From positions 620,001-684,000 of the forward strand of contig JAXGNN010000001.1 of the NCBI GenBank assembly GCA_040767925.1: a DNA stretch of 64,000 bases. Reading direction: 5' to 3'. Both the position numbers and the translations under genes were made by a program. This DNA is from Phil1 sp040767925. Lineage in GTDB: Bacteria; Bacillota; Clostridia; Christensenellales; CAG-138. This document shows positions 8,100 to 16,252 of this stretch, piece after piece. Position 1 is the first letter of the stretch; the number at the start of each line of letters is the position of its first letter. The notes beneath the pieces were generated by a model, which was not told the origin of the DNA, made no database searches, and saw only the letters and a list, made by a program, of their open reading frames with translations.

Positions 8100-8954
8100 A
8101 TGAGCGATTTTATGAGCGTGCGGGAAGCGCTCGCCTACATCGACGCGCATCTGGACGAACCGATCAGCTTCGAGCGCCTCGCGGAGCGGTTCCATTTTTC
8201 CGCGTTCTACTTCCACCGGATGTTCAGCCTCATCGTGGGCAAGCCCATCGCCTGCCACATCCGCGACAGGCGGCTCATGCAGGCGCGCCTCCAACTCTCC
8301 CGGACGGATGAGCCCATCCTCCGCATCGCCCTCGCGTGCGGCTTCCAGTCGGCGCAGTCGTTCGCGCGCTCGTTCCGGAACGCCTGCGGCCTTTCCCCGA
8401 GCGAATACCGCAGGCAGGGGCTGATTCCGGACGTGGTCACGGTCGACGACATGGTGAAGAAGTTCACCAACAGGTTGAAAGGAGGAGTTTACGTGAATCC
8501 CAAAATCATCAGGCGGAACGGCCTCGTCATCGCGGGCGTTTCCGGCCCGGGGAACAAGACGGGCGAGACCTGGCAGGAGTTGATGAAGCTCAACGAGGAA
8601 AAACCGCTCCCGAACAAGCTATCCGAAAACGGCTACGAGGTCAGGCTGTATGAGGACGGCGCGTCCACGGTACACGTCGGCTTCGCCGTGGCGGACGAGG
8701 CGGTCGAGCCGCCGTATACGGCGTTCGCGCTCCCCGCGTCGAAGTACGCCTCGTTCGACGTGTACGTCGCCAACGGGTACGACAGCGAGAACAACGCCAT
8801 GGACGAATGGCTTTTGACGAATCCGGACGGATACGCGGAAAGGCTCTTAGGGGACGCGCACTACTGCGTCGAATACTACGACGAGCGCTTCAACGGGAAC
8901 GAGGCGGGGTCCATCGTGGAGATCTGGGTTCCCATCGAGAAGAAGAAGGGATGA
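8100..8954 (+). CDS. AraC-family regulator with GyrI-like effector-binding domain
   Basis: 284 residues. Residues 1-105 carry the two AraC helix-turn-helix motifs (ISFERLAERFHFSAFYFHRM and ILRIALACGFQSAQSFARSF, then GLSPSEYRRQG). From about residue 125 to the end lies a GyrI-like/BacT effector-binding fold, typical of small-molecule sensors such as those of multidrug-response AraC and MerR proteins. The ATG follows AAAGGAGGGAGG closely. It stands alone, 100 bases behind the MFS exporter on the same strand, and may control it; this is inference. Confidence 0.9.
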   Translation: MSDFMSVREALAYIDAHLDEPISFERLAERFHFSAFYFHRMFSLIVGKPIACHIRDRRLMQARLQLSRTDEPILRIALACGFQSAQSFARSFRNACGLSPSEYRRQGLIPDVVTVDDMVKKFTNRLKGGVYVNPKIIRRNGLVIAGVSGPGNKTGETWQELMKLNEEKPLPNKLSENGYEVRLYEDGASTVHVGFAVADEAVEPPYTAFALPASKYASFDVYVANGYDSENNAMDEWLLTNPDGYAERLLGDAHYCVEYYDERFNGNEAGSIVEIWVPIEKKKG

Positions 8955-9006
8955 TCCGGTTCCGCGGCGCGCCGGCGCGCCGCAAGGCGCAGATGCTTCC
9001 TGAGAG

Positions 9007-9040
9007 GATCAAAAAAGCGGCTTGGCCGCTTTTTTTGATC
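9007..9040. terminator. Bidirectional terminator between the AraC gene and the flavin reductase gene
   Basis: GATCAAAAAAGCGGC pairs with GCCGCTTTTTTTGATC around a short loop, giving T-runs on both strands. It serves the AraC gene from the left and the flavin reductase gene (ending at 9047) from the right. Confidence 0.9.
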
Positions 9041-9046
9041 CGCGCG

Positions 9047-9973
9047 TCATCGCGCTTTTTCCTTCGCGCGCTTGTCGTTGATGGTCTTCATGTGCTCGGC
9101 GGTGACGAGCTCCACCCTGTTTTCCCGCGCCCACTCGACGCAGCCTTTCAGCACCACGGGCAGGAAGATGCGCGGCACGTTGAGGAGCATGTTGCAGGCC
9201 TCGTCCGTGAACTTCACCTTGTCGTCGGCGCGCTCCGCCGCGTAGCGCACGGATTCGAGGCTCGATTTGCGCACGGGCAGAAGCTCCGGGATCGGGCGGC
9301 GGAAACGGCTGTACCAGAAATACCTGCTGTCGCGATAGCCGTAGTCCACGGGCGCGCGCGGGAAATCCGCAGCCCGCACGCCGTTCACGATCGCGCTTCT
9401 AAAGCGCTCCTTCATGAGGATTTTATCGACCCGCAGTATGAAGTGCGCGCCGAACTTGCTCGTGATGCCGTTGAAATCGTGATAGGGCGGCCCGTAGCCG
9501 TCGAGCGTGCCGGGCCGGTCGTCCGACGCGCCGTCCAGTTCGCGCATCCAGGTACATTCCATGACCTGGAACGACTCCGCGACGACCTTCGGGCGGGGCT
9601 CCGCGGGGCTTTCCGCCGCGCAAAGGCCGTCCTCCAGCGTAAAGAGGCACTTGGGCATCTTATCCTCGGGCTTGTCGCCCGGCCAGCTGAGCTTGACGCA
9701 TTCGCGGAACCACTTTCTATCGTCCGGTATGAAGTTGATCGCGCATTTCCCGTATCGGAGGATATGCTGCGCCGTGTTCGAGGAGTTGCGGCATTGCAGC
9801 AGCATGGCGTAATACTCCCTGCCCGCGACATAGTAGGGCTGCACGAGCGAGTAGGGGCCGAGCGAAGTCGAGCCGTCCGCGCAAAGCGTGCTGATCACGA
9901 CCGTGGGCATCGGGAAGAATGCCGACGTCTGGTAGAAATTATCGACGATACGAAGCTCCTGAAAACCGCTCAT
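9047..9973 (-). CDS. Flavin reductase-like FMN-binding protein with C-terminal PCP_red-like segment
   Basis: 308 residues. Residues about 8-200 match the flavin reductase-like split-barrel (RutF/DIM6 group): STSLGPYSLVQPYYV, then RNSSNTAQHILRYGKCAINF. After this, about residues 240-300 (FTDEACNMLLNVPRIFLPVV, then ARENRVELVTAEHM) recall the small helical PCP_red domain at the end of light-independent protochlorophyllide reductase B. Such a pairing is not the usual architecture. Start: the upstream ATG at 9988 encodes KEES, whose AAGGAGG is the ribosome binding site for the ATG at 9973. It lies 21 bases behind a tetR gene and is probably co-transcribed with it. Confidence 0.8.
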   Translation of the reverse strand: MSGFQELRIVDNFYQTSAFFPMPTVVISTLCADGSTSLGPYSLVQPYYVAGREYYAMLLQCRNSSNTAQHILRYGKCAINFIPDDRKWFRECVKLSWPGDKPEDKMPKCLFTLEDGLCAAESPAEPRPKVVAESFQVMECTWMRELDGASDDRPGTLDGYGPPYHDFNGITSKFGAHFILRVDKILMKERFRSAIVNGVRAADFPRAPVDYGYRDSRYFWYSRFRRPIPELLPVRKSSLESVRYAAERADDKVKFTDEACNMLLNVPRIFLPVVLKGCVEWARENRVELVTAEHMKTINDKRAKEKAR

Positions 9974-9994
9974 GGATTCCTCCTTCATGGCAGA

Positions 9995-10549
9995 TCAATA
10001 TAAGTACAATCTCTTTAGAATCGGGGCGACCTGCGAAAAAGGCCTGCCCTCCACCGCCCACGCGACGAGCGCCTCCGCCGTGAATTCGATAAGGAAACCG
10101 CAGTCCCCCGCCGCGATGGCGCGCGCCTCCGGATGTTCCCGGATCAAAGCGGCGATCTGGCCGCGCAGCAGCCTGTGCCGCTCCCCGAACGCGGCGCTGC
10201 CGCTGCGCGCCGCGCCTTCGTCCGAAGCCAGTATTCGGTACGTATCGCAGAAGCGGACGATCCCGGAGTAGATGCAGCCCAGCGCGCCGAGGATCTCCAG
10301 CTCCGCGGCCGCCGCCGCGCGCATGCCCGAGAGCGCCTCCTGCCAGTCCTCCAGCATGAAGGAAGCGACGAGGGCATACTTGGTTTTGAAGTAGTTGTAC
10401 ACCGTGCCCGCCGCGATGCCGCAGCCCTTCGCCACGGAACGGATGGTCATTTTGGAATAACCGCGCGCGAGCAGCTGGCGCCGCGCCTCTATGAGTATGG
10501 TTTCGCGCAGGTTGTCGATCACCTTCGGCAGACGGATATCCTCCCGCAT
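9995..10549 (-). CDS. TetR-family transcriptional regulator
   Basis: 184 residues with an N-terminal TetR helix-turn-helix (ILIEARRQLLARGYSKMTIR, SVAKGCGIAAGTVYNYFKTK) and an all-helical ligand-binding remainder. It is first in a two-gene operon with the flavin reductase-like protein. A palindrome just upstream of its start (10554-10567) is the likely operator, so it probably represses itself and the reductase. Inducer unknown. Confidence 0.9.
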   Translation of the reverse strand: MREDIRLPKVIDNLRETILIEARRQLLARGYSKMTIRSVAKGCGIAAGTVYNYFKTKYALVASFMLEDWQEALSGMRAAAAAELEILGALGCIYSGIVRFCDTYRILASDEGAARSGSAAFGERHRLLRGQIAALIREHPEARAIAAGDCGFLIEFTAEALVAWAVEGRPFSQVAPILKRLYLY

Positions 10550-10553
10550 TTAA

Positions 10554-10567
10554 ATGAACGTGTTCAT
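10554..10567. promoter_or_regulatory. Putative TetR operator
   Basis: ATGAAC-GT-GTTCAT is a perfect 6+6 inverted repeat with a two-base centre, five bases upstream of the tetR start. Size and position fit a TetR dimer site that autoregulates the tetR-flavin reductase operon. Confidence 0.65.
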
Positions 10568-10624
10568 ATTAAAATGTATCACCTGAAACAGGCTCTGTCA
10601 AGAAACCGCGCGTCTGCGGAGGGC

Positions 10625-10654
10625 TTGCCTGCGATAAGCGCGGCGTGTTAGGAT
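10625..10654 (+). promoter_or_regulatory. Putative promoter of msrAB
   Basis: TTGCCT (10625-10630) and TAGGAT (10649-10654) with an 18-base spacer; TG at 10646-10647 gives an extended -10. The msrAB start is 37 bases further. Confidence 0.5.
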
Positions 10655-10690
10655 CAAACTAGGGACAGAACGAATGAAAGAGGGAATGGT

Positions 10691-11641
10691 ATGGCTGAGA
10701 TTTATCTTGCGGGGGGCTGCTTCTGGGGAATGGAGAAATACGTCGCCTCCGTTCGCGGCGTCATGGAGACGGCGGTCGGCTACGCGAACGGGAAAACAGA
10801 AAATCCCACCTACGAGGAGGTCTGCCGCCGCGATACGGGGCACGCGGAAACCGTGCGCGTGGCCTACGACCCCGCCATCGTGCCGCTGGAGTTCCTGCTC
10901 GCGCTCTATTTCGAGGCGATCGACCCCACGGCCGTCAACCGGCAGGGCAACGACGTCGGCACGCAGTACAGAACAGGCATCTATTATACGGACGGAGGCG
11001 ACCTGCCCGTTATCCAGCGCGCCGTCGGGGAGCTGCAGGAGCGGTGCGAAAGGCCCGTCGCCGTCGAGGTCGCGCCGCTTGAGAACTTCTACCCCGCGGA
11101 GGAATACCACCAGAAATACCTCGACAAAAACCCCGACGGATACTGCCACATCCCGCCCGCGAAGTTCAAAAAAGCCGCCGAAGCGCGCGTCAATCCCGCC
11201 GCCTACCCGGCGAAGGACCCGGAAATCCTGCGCGGAGCGCTCACACCCCTCCAGTACGAGGTCACGCAGCATTCCGCCACGGAGCCGCCTTTCCGGAACG
11301 AATTTCACAGCCTGTTCCGCCCCGGCATCTACGTCGACGTCACCACGGGCGAGCCGCTCTTTTCCTCGGGCGACAAGTTCGAGTCCGGCTGCGGCTGGCC
11401 GAGCTTCTCCAGGCCCGTCGACCCGAACGTCGTGCGCGAAAAGCGCGACCTCACCCACGGCATGGTCCGCACCGAGGTCAGGAGCCGCGCGGGGAACGCC
11501 CACCTCGGCCATGTATTCCCGGACGGCCCGCGGGAGAAGGGCGGCCTTCGCTATTGCATCAACAGCGCGTCGCTGCGCTTCATCCCCAAAGAGGAAATGG
11601 AGAAAGAGGGCTACGGACACCTGCTCGACGCCGTGGAGTGA
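10691..11641 (+). CDS. msrAB: Bifunctional methionine sulfoxide reductase A/B
   Basis: 316 residues with MsrA first and MsrB second. MsrA shows the catalytic GGCFWGME near residue 10 and GYANGKTENPTYEEVC. MsrB (about residues 170-316) shows SGCGWPSFS, HLGHVFPDGP and the catalytic cysteine in RYCINSASLRFIP. The zinc CxxC pairs of many MsrB enzymes are absent (YVDVTTGEPLF), as in other fused MsrAB forms. It reduces both S- and R-methionine sulfoxide in proteins and so repairs oxidative damage in the cytoplasm. Monocistronic, with its own promoter. Confidence 0.95.
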   Translation: MAEIYLAGGCFWGMEKYVASVRGVMETAVGYANGKTENPTYEEVCRRDTGHAETVRVAYDPAIVPLEFLLALYFEAIDPTAVNRQGNDVGTQYRTGIYYTDGGDLPVIQRAVGELQERCERPVAVEVAPLENFYPAEEYHQKYLDKNPDGYCHIPPAKFKKAAEARVNPAAYPAKDPEILRGALTPLQYEVTQHSATEPPFRNEFHSLFRPGIYVDVTTGEPLFSSGDKFESGCGWPSFSRPVDPNVVREKRDLTHGMVRTEVRSRAGNAHLGHVFPDGPREKGGLRYCINSASLRFIPKEEMEKEGYGHLLDAVE

Positions 11642-11850
11642 GCCCCGGGCCTATTGCGGGGCCGTTTCCCCCGCGAGGCGGATGACCCTGTCCTTCCCCC
11701 ATCATGCGGCAATAAGGTCCCGGGCGGCGCAGCCTCCTTGAAAAGCGAACGCGCCGAAGCCGCGGATTGCCTCTTCCCGGCCGGAACAGATTTGCCTATA
11801 ATAGTTATGGAAACGGAAAGTCGGGCTATTGATTAACCGGAGGTGATCGG

Positions 11851-12222
11851 ATGTACGCTGACGCCGCGTTCTGGGACGCGCTGGATGAATTGGCGCGGCA
11901 ATCGGAGATGATCGTCGACAGGCCGCGGGGCACGGCGCACCCGCGCTATCCCGATTTCATCTACCCTGTTGATTACGGGTATCTGAAAAACACGCGCTCG
12001 ATGGACGGCGGGGGCGTCGACGTCTGGCGCGGAACCGATCCGGCGCGGGGGCTTGACGCGCTGATGTGCACCGTCGACTTAACCAAAAGGGATTCCGAGA
12101 TCAAGCTGCTCTTCGGCTGCACGGAAGAGGAGAAGCAGCTCGTTTACCGGACGCACAACGCATCCCCTCACATGAAGGGCATACTCATTCGCCGGCCCGG
12201 CGATCAACAGGAGGCGACATGA
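11851..12222 (+). CDS. Small inorganic pyrophosphatase-like protein
   Basis: 123 residues. RYPDFIYPVDYGYLKNT and SMDGGGVDVWRG resemble the YPxDYGYI...DGDPLDV core of family I inorganic pyrophosphatase, but the protein is much shorter than the usual 170 or more residues, and the acidic metal cluster is only partly present. Short proteins of this kind in Clostridia are annotated as pyrophosphatases without proof of activity. AGGTGA precedes the ATG; TATAAT stands at 11797-11802. The stop overlaps the start of the DUF4180 gene by four bases. Confidence 0.7.
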   Translation: MYADAAFWDALDELARQSEMIVDRPRGTAHPRYPDFIYPVDYGYLKNTRSMDGGGVDVWRGTDPARGLDALMCTVDLTKRDSEIKLLFGCTEEEKQLVYRTHNASPHMKGILIRRPGDQQEAT

Positions 12223-12584
12223 ACTTTCGCATCGCGACCGCTGACCCAATAACCGTCGTCGTGGCGACGGACGAAAAACCTCTCCTCGCGGACGTTCCGT
12301 CCGCGCTCGAGCTCATGGCGACCGCGCAGTACGAATACGGCTGCAGCCGCATCGCCGTCGCCAAGGAGGCCGTTGCGGAGGACTTTTTTATACTGAGCAC
12401 CCGGCTCGCGGGCGAAATATTGCAGAAATTCGTCACCTATCGGATCAAGCTCGCGATCTTCGGCGACTTCTCGAAATACACGAGCAGGCCCCTTTTGGAT
12501 TTCATCCGCGAGAGCAACAGGGGGAATTCCGTTTTCTTTGTTTCATCCGAGGAGGAGGCCGTAAACAGGCTCCGCGGCGCGTGA
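12219..12584 (+). CDS. DUF4180 family protein
   Basis: 121 residues, soluble. The segments ALELMATAQYEYGCSRIAVA, DFFILSTRLAGEILQKF and YRIKLAIFGDFSKYTSR are the conserved core of DUF4180 proteins, whose function is not established. ATGA overlap with the pyrophosphatase-like gene and an AGGAGG site inside it indicate coupled translation. Confidence 0.85.
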   Translation: MNFRIATADPITVVVATDEKPLLADVPSALELMATAQYEYGCSRIAVAKEAVAEDFFILSTRLAGEILQKFVTYRIKLAIFGDFSKYTSRPLLDFIRESNRGNSVFFVSSEEEAVNRLRGA

Positions 12585-12701
12585 CGCGCGCATGGCTGCC
12601 CCGCGTGCTTTTCGCGAGGGCGGAGACGCCGGAAAAGCGGCGTTCCCGGCGCGAGGGCGCCGCTGCAAAAATTGTCTCTTTTCAAATGGAACATTCTTGC
12701 C

Positions 12702-12842
12702 TATAATAAGAAAGTTGGGAAAGGAGTGTGGTAACTGCGTGGACAGTATCCCCGAACGAATAAGACAGAATAACGAATAAACCGCGCGTTCGGGAAGGCT
12801 CGCCTTTTCGCTGTGCGCGGCTTGCGAAAGGAGCGATTGACA
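12702..12842 (+). promoter_or_regulatory. -10 box and leader of corA, with a possible 13-codon leader ORF
   Basis: TATAAT at 12702-12707 begins a leader of about 130 bases. AAGGAG (12720-12725) precedes a GTG at 12739 that could encode VDSIPERIRQNNE before a TAA. A GC-rich hairpin-forming stretch follows. Leader control of corA is known in enterics (corL), but homology is not claimed. Confidence 0.35.
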
Positions 12843-13787
12843 ATGATCAGGATCTGCAAATCCGAAAACACCGAAATGAAGGAATTGACCGCGCCGGAGA
12901 AGGACTGCTGGATCTCCATGGTGAATCCAAGCGAGGAGGAGCTCTCCGAGATCGCCGCAAGATACGCGATCGAACCGGACGACCTGCGCGCCGCGCTGGA
13001 CGAAGAAGAACGCGCGCGCGTCGAGTTTGAAGACAACTACACGCTGATACTCGTCGACATCCCCGCCATTGAAAAAAGCGAAGGCAAGGAAACCTACGTC
13101 ACCCAACCGCTTGGCATTATTCTCGCCAAGGACGCCATCATAACCGTCTGCCTCAGCGAAACGCCGATCCTTCTCGCGACGACCCGGCAGAAGCACACGA
13201 GCGAATTGCGCACGCACATGAAAACGCGCTTCGTGCTGCAGATCCTCTACCGCAACGCGTCGCTGTATCTCCAATATCTGAGGATCATCAACAAGCAAAG
13301 CGACATCGTGGAGAAAAGGCTGCACGACTCCACCAGGAACCGCGAGCTGATCGCGCTGCTCGGGCTCGAGAAGAGCCTCGTGTATTTCACGACCTCGCTT
13401 CGTTCCAACGAAACCGTGCTCGAAAAGCTGCTCAAATCGGAGCGCGTCAAAAAATACCCCGAGGATACGGACCTCCTCGAGGACGTCATCGTCGAGAACC
13501 GGCAGGCGATCGAGATGGCCAACATCTACAGCGGCATACTGAGCAACCTGATGGACTCCTTCGCCTCGGTCATCTCGAACAACCAGAACATCGTGATGAA
13601 GTTCCTCGCGACCGTGACCATCGTGCTCTCCGTACCGAACATCATCTTCGCGGCCTACGGGATGAACCTCAAGCCCTCGGGCATGCCGCTTTCCGGCAGC
13701 CCGTACGGCTTCCTCGCGATCATCGCCTTCTCGCTGGTGATTTCCGTGATCGTCGCCTTCTATTTCGCGAAAAAGAAGATGTTCTAA
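12843..13787 (+). CDS. corA: CorA-family magnesium transporter
   Basis: 314 residues. A large N-terminal cytoplasmic domain is followed by two C-terminal membrane segments; the selectivity motif GMN is present in AAYGMNLKPSG between them, and a lysine-rich tail (AKKKMF) ends the protein. It forms a pentameric channel for Mg2+ (or other divalent ions) in the family. The ATG at 12843 has AAGGAG nine bases upstream and is preferred to the upstream in-frame ATG at 12813. Confidence 0.92.
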   Translation: MIRICKSENTEMKELTAPEKDCWISMVNPSEEELSEIAARYAIEPDDLRAALDEEERARVEFEDNYTLILVDIPAIEKSEGKETYVTQPLGIILAKDAIITVCLSETPILLATTRQKHTSELRTHMKTRFVLQILYRNASLYLQYLRIINKQSDIVEKRLHDSTRNRELIALLGLEKSLVYFTTSLRSNETVLEKLLKSERVKKYPEDTDLLEDVIVENRQAIEMANIYSGILSNLMDSFASVISNNQNIVMKFLATVTIVLSVPNIIFAAYGMNLKPSGMPLSGSPYGFLAIIAFSLVISVIVAFYFAKKKMF

Positions 13788-13814
13788 TAAGGCCCGTGCG
13801 CATCCGTTCACAAA

Positions 13815-13849
13815 GCCTCCCGCCGCATATCCGCGGCGGGAGGCTCTTT
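13815..13849 (+). terminator. Terminator after corA
   Basis: GCCTCCCGCCGC and GCGGCGGGAGGC form a perfect 12-bp stem with loop ATATCC, followed by TCTTT. It lies between the convergent corA and iadA genes. Confidence 0.85.
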
Positions 13850-13881
13850 CATGTCGTTTTGTCGTTTTCGAATTTCGCGCT

Positions 13882-15036
13882 TTATGCGAACCTGTCCTTC
13901 ATGACCGCTTCGCCATCGCGAACAGCCGTCTTCCCGCGCGCGAGAAGGTGCCGCACCCGGTATTCGCCGTCCAGCGAGAGGAGGTCGGCGTCCGCGCCCG
14001 GCGCGATCGCCCCCTTCACGCCCGCGAGGCCCATCGCCCGCGCGGGGTTTTCGGTGAAGAAGCGAAGCGCCGTCTCAAGCCCGAGCCCTTCGCGCGCGAC
14101 CATGCGGCGGAGTTCCGGCAGGAGCGTCGCGGGGGTCGAAGCGGCTAAGCCGACGCAATTGCCCGCCGCGTCGAACGCGGGCAGGCTCCCGCCGCCGTCG
14201 CTGCTCATCGTCACGCGGGAGGGGTCCGCCCCCTGGCGAAGCGCGGACGCGAGCGCGGCCGCGGTGCCCGCGGCGCTTTCCGGCGAATCGGCCGTAAAGT
14301 CGATGGTGCCGCCCATTTTGTTGAAGCGCACGGCCTCGGAGACGAGCTCCGGCGTGCGGCAGCAATGCGTGGGGATGAAGTTTTGCGGCGGCACGTCCGA
14401 GCATTCGATGGCCTCGAACAGCGGCGCAAGCCGCCTTTTCGAGCTGCCCACGTGCAGGATGACGATGCCGGGCTTGCCCGAAAGCATCCCGCCGATGCGG
14501 GCCTCCGCCGCGAGGCGCGCAAGCTCCGCGCCCGAGATGTTGGAGCCCCGGTGGTCCGAGATGGCGATCTTCACGCCGATCACCTTGTCGACGAGGGCGA
14601 TGTCCCGCATGACCTCGCCCGTGAGCGTGGGCGACGGGTGGCGGTAGCAGCCGGTGAGCATGCGGGCCGTGACCCCCTCCTCATCCAGCGCGCGGCATTT
14701 GAACAAAAGATCCTCCGGCGCGCGGGAAATGCCGTCCGTGCCGAGCAGGCCGAGCACCGTCGTGACGCCGTTCTGCGTCAGGTCGGTCAGCCTGATTTCC
14801 GGCACGCGGGAAGCGGGGCCCTGTTCCCCGCCGCCGCCGGTGACGTGCACGTGCATGTCGACGATGCCCGGGCATACGACGCCGCCGCCCAGGTCGAGTT
14901 TTTCCACGCCCGGCACAGCCTCCCAGGCGGAGAGGTCCTTCTCCACGAGGTGGATTTTATCGTTGAGTATCAGGATATCCCTTTTGCCCAGATGCGCGGG
15001 CGCGTAGACGTCGCAGTTCTTCCAAAGCCTGATCAT
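13882..15036 (-). CDS. iadA: Isoaspartyl (beta-aspartyl) dipeptidase
   Basis: 384 residues. This binuclear-metal amidohydrolase cleaves beta-aspartyl dipeptides such as those from isoaspartate-damaged proteins or cyanophycin. HVH at residues 62-64 (IVDMHVHVTGGGGEQG), lysine 156 in GVKIAISDHRGS (the carbamylated bridging lysine of E. coli IadA), PTHCCRTPEL and MSSDGGGSLP are all present, and the length equals the family's. It lies 94 bases downstream of rpiR on the same strand and divergent from a peptide transporter/cyanophycinase operon, which fits a role in using imported beta-aspartyl peptides. Confidence 0.95.
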   Translation of the reverse strand: MIRLWKNCDVYAPAHLGKRDILILNDKIHLVEKDLSAWEAVPGVEKLDLGGGVVCPGIVDMHVHVTGGGGEQGPASRVPEIRLTDLTQNGVTTVLGLLGTDGISRAPEDLLFKCRALDEEGVTARMLTGCYRHPSPTLTGEVMRDIALVDKVIGVKIAISDHRGSNISGAELARLAAEARIGGMLSGKPGIVILHVGSSKRRLAPLFEAIECSDVPPQNFIPTHCCRTPELVSEAVRFNKMGGTIDFTADSPESAAGTAAALASALRQGADPSRVTMSSDGGGSLPAFDAAGNCVGLAASTPATLLPELRRMVAREGLGLETALRFFTENPARAMGLAGVKGAIAPGADADLLSLDGEYRVRHLLARGKTAVRDGEAVMKDRFA

Positions 15037-15130
15037 TCTTCCTCCTGAATGTTCGCGAAACGGGTCCGGAACAAGGGTGTTTCTTCAATATAATAATTAA
15101 GTATATGCGGGCCGCCGCCTCGCGCGGCGC

Positions 15131-16009
15131 CTACCTGCCGCCCTCGCCCGCGCGGCCGTTGGTCATGAAATCGCTGACGTCCTGCTCCTCCAGGAGGATC
15201 TCGTCGAAGCGGGGACCCATCTCCACGGCCATGCAGGAAGTCAGTATGTTGATGAACGAGGCCGTCGCCACCTGCGAGTTGTAGAAGTAGCGCGCGGAGG
15301 TCCTGCACAGGAACACGTCGATATCCTCCGCCGCGGCGGGCGACTCCCTGCTGTCCGTGACGGCGAGTATGGGCGTGCCGCGGTAGCGGCAAAAGCTCGC
15401 CACGTTGTAGATCGGCAGATGATAGGGCGGGAATGAGAGCAGAATGACATAATCCGTTTTGCGCAGCCTGGCGAGCACCGTCTGCACCGTATCGCTGTCG
15501 CCCAGCTTCACGCTGCTGGCCTTGATGCGCAGGAAGTTGAGGCGGTAGCAGAGATAGTCGGCGAAGATCTTCGACGCGTCGTGCGCGAAGACGAGCACCT
15601 CATCCGCCCGGAGCAGCCCGCGCGCGCAGGCGAAAAGCCGTTCTGCGTCGAGGCCTGCGACCATGTCGCCGAGGTTTCGCAGATCGTCCGCGCAGATGGA
15701 CTGCAGCTTCTCCTCGGGGCTCCCCGCGGCGCGCTCCCCGGAAATCTCCAGGAAAGGTGGCCGCGAATAGGACTGCAGCGCCTCCAGCATATGCGCCCGG
15801 AGCGCCTCCTTGAGGGCGACGAAGCTCTCGAAGCCCAGCGCCTTGCACAGGCGGAGCACCGAAACCTCCGACGCGCCCGCCCTGCGGCTGAGCTCCTTGA
15901 GGGAAAGATAGGATACTTCCTCAGGCGCGGCGAGTATGTACTCCGCGATGGAGCGCTGTTTATTCGTCAGTTCGCCGAGCCTTGCGCGGACATTCTGCAA
16001 TCCGGACAT
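15131..16009 (-). CDS. RpiR-family transcriptional regulator
   Basis: 292 residues. The N-terminal HTH_6 domain (LTNKQRSIAEYILAAPEEVS, LKELSRRAGASEVSVLRLCK) is followed by a SIS sugar-isomerase-type domain (about 120-280; YVILLSFPPYHLPIYN). RpiR regulators normally sense phosphosugars; here the gene context is peptide metabolism. Start at 16009: GGAGG lies six bases upstream, while the longer reading from 16138 has no support. Divergent from the binding-protein operon and upstream of iadA, it probably controls both, through the AAAGTAA repeats between them. Confidence 0.9.
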   Translation of the reverse strand: MSGLQNVRARLGELTNKQRSIAEYILAAPEEVSYLSLKELSRRAGASEVSVLRLCKALGFESFVALKEALRAHMLEALQSYSRPPFLEISGERAAGSPEEKLQSICADDLRNLGDMVAGLDAERLFACARGLLRADEVLVFAHDASKIFADYLCYRLNFLRIKASSVKLGDSDTVQTVLARLRKTDYVILLSFPPYHLPIYNVASFCRYRGTPILAVTDSRESPAAAEDIDVFLCRTSARYFYNSQVATASFINILTSCMAVEMGPRFDEILLEEQDVSDFMTNGRAGEGGR

Positions 16010-16032
16010 GGATCCTCCATCGATTAAAGCGA

Positions 16033-16172
16033 TTACTTTATATTTTAAAGCAGATTCGTTTGAAAAGCAAGGCGTCCGAACCAGAAATTCTCGGCTATTT
16101 ACGGCATCATATTCTGCCGGCAGGCATATGCTAAACAAAATAAGCAGGGAAAGTAAGTTTTCACTTTACTTT
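16033..16172. promoter_or_regulatory. Intergenic AAAGTAA motifs, candidate RpiR operators
   Basis: TTACTTT at 16033-16039, AAAGTAA at 16150-16156 and TTACTTT at 16166-16172 lie between rpiR and the binding-protein gene. The last two make a 7+7 inverted repeat with a nine-base centre, just before a possible -10 TAGTAT (16185-16190). The first and third share TTACTTTAT. This AT-rich stretch stands out in GC-rich surroundings. Confidence 0.45.
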
Positions 16173-16252
16173 ATTCGGATGGTGTAGTATCATCTAAGCA
16201 AAGTTGGACGCGTGTTTTCACCATTCAAAATCGATAAGAGGAGCAAAACGAC

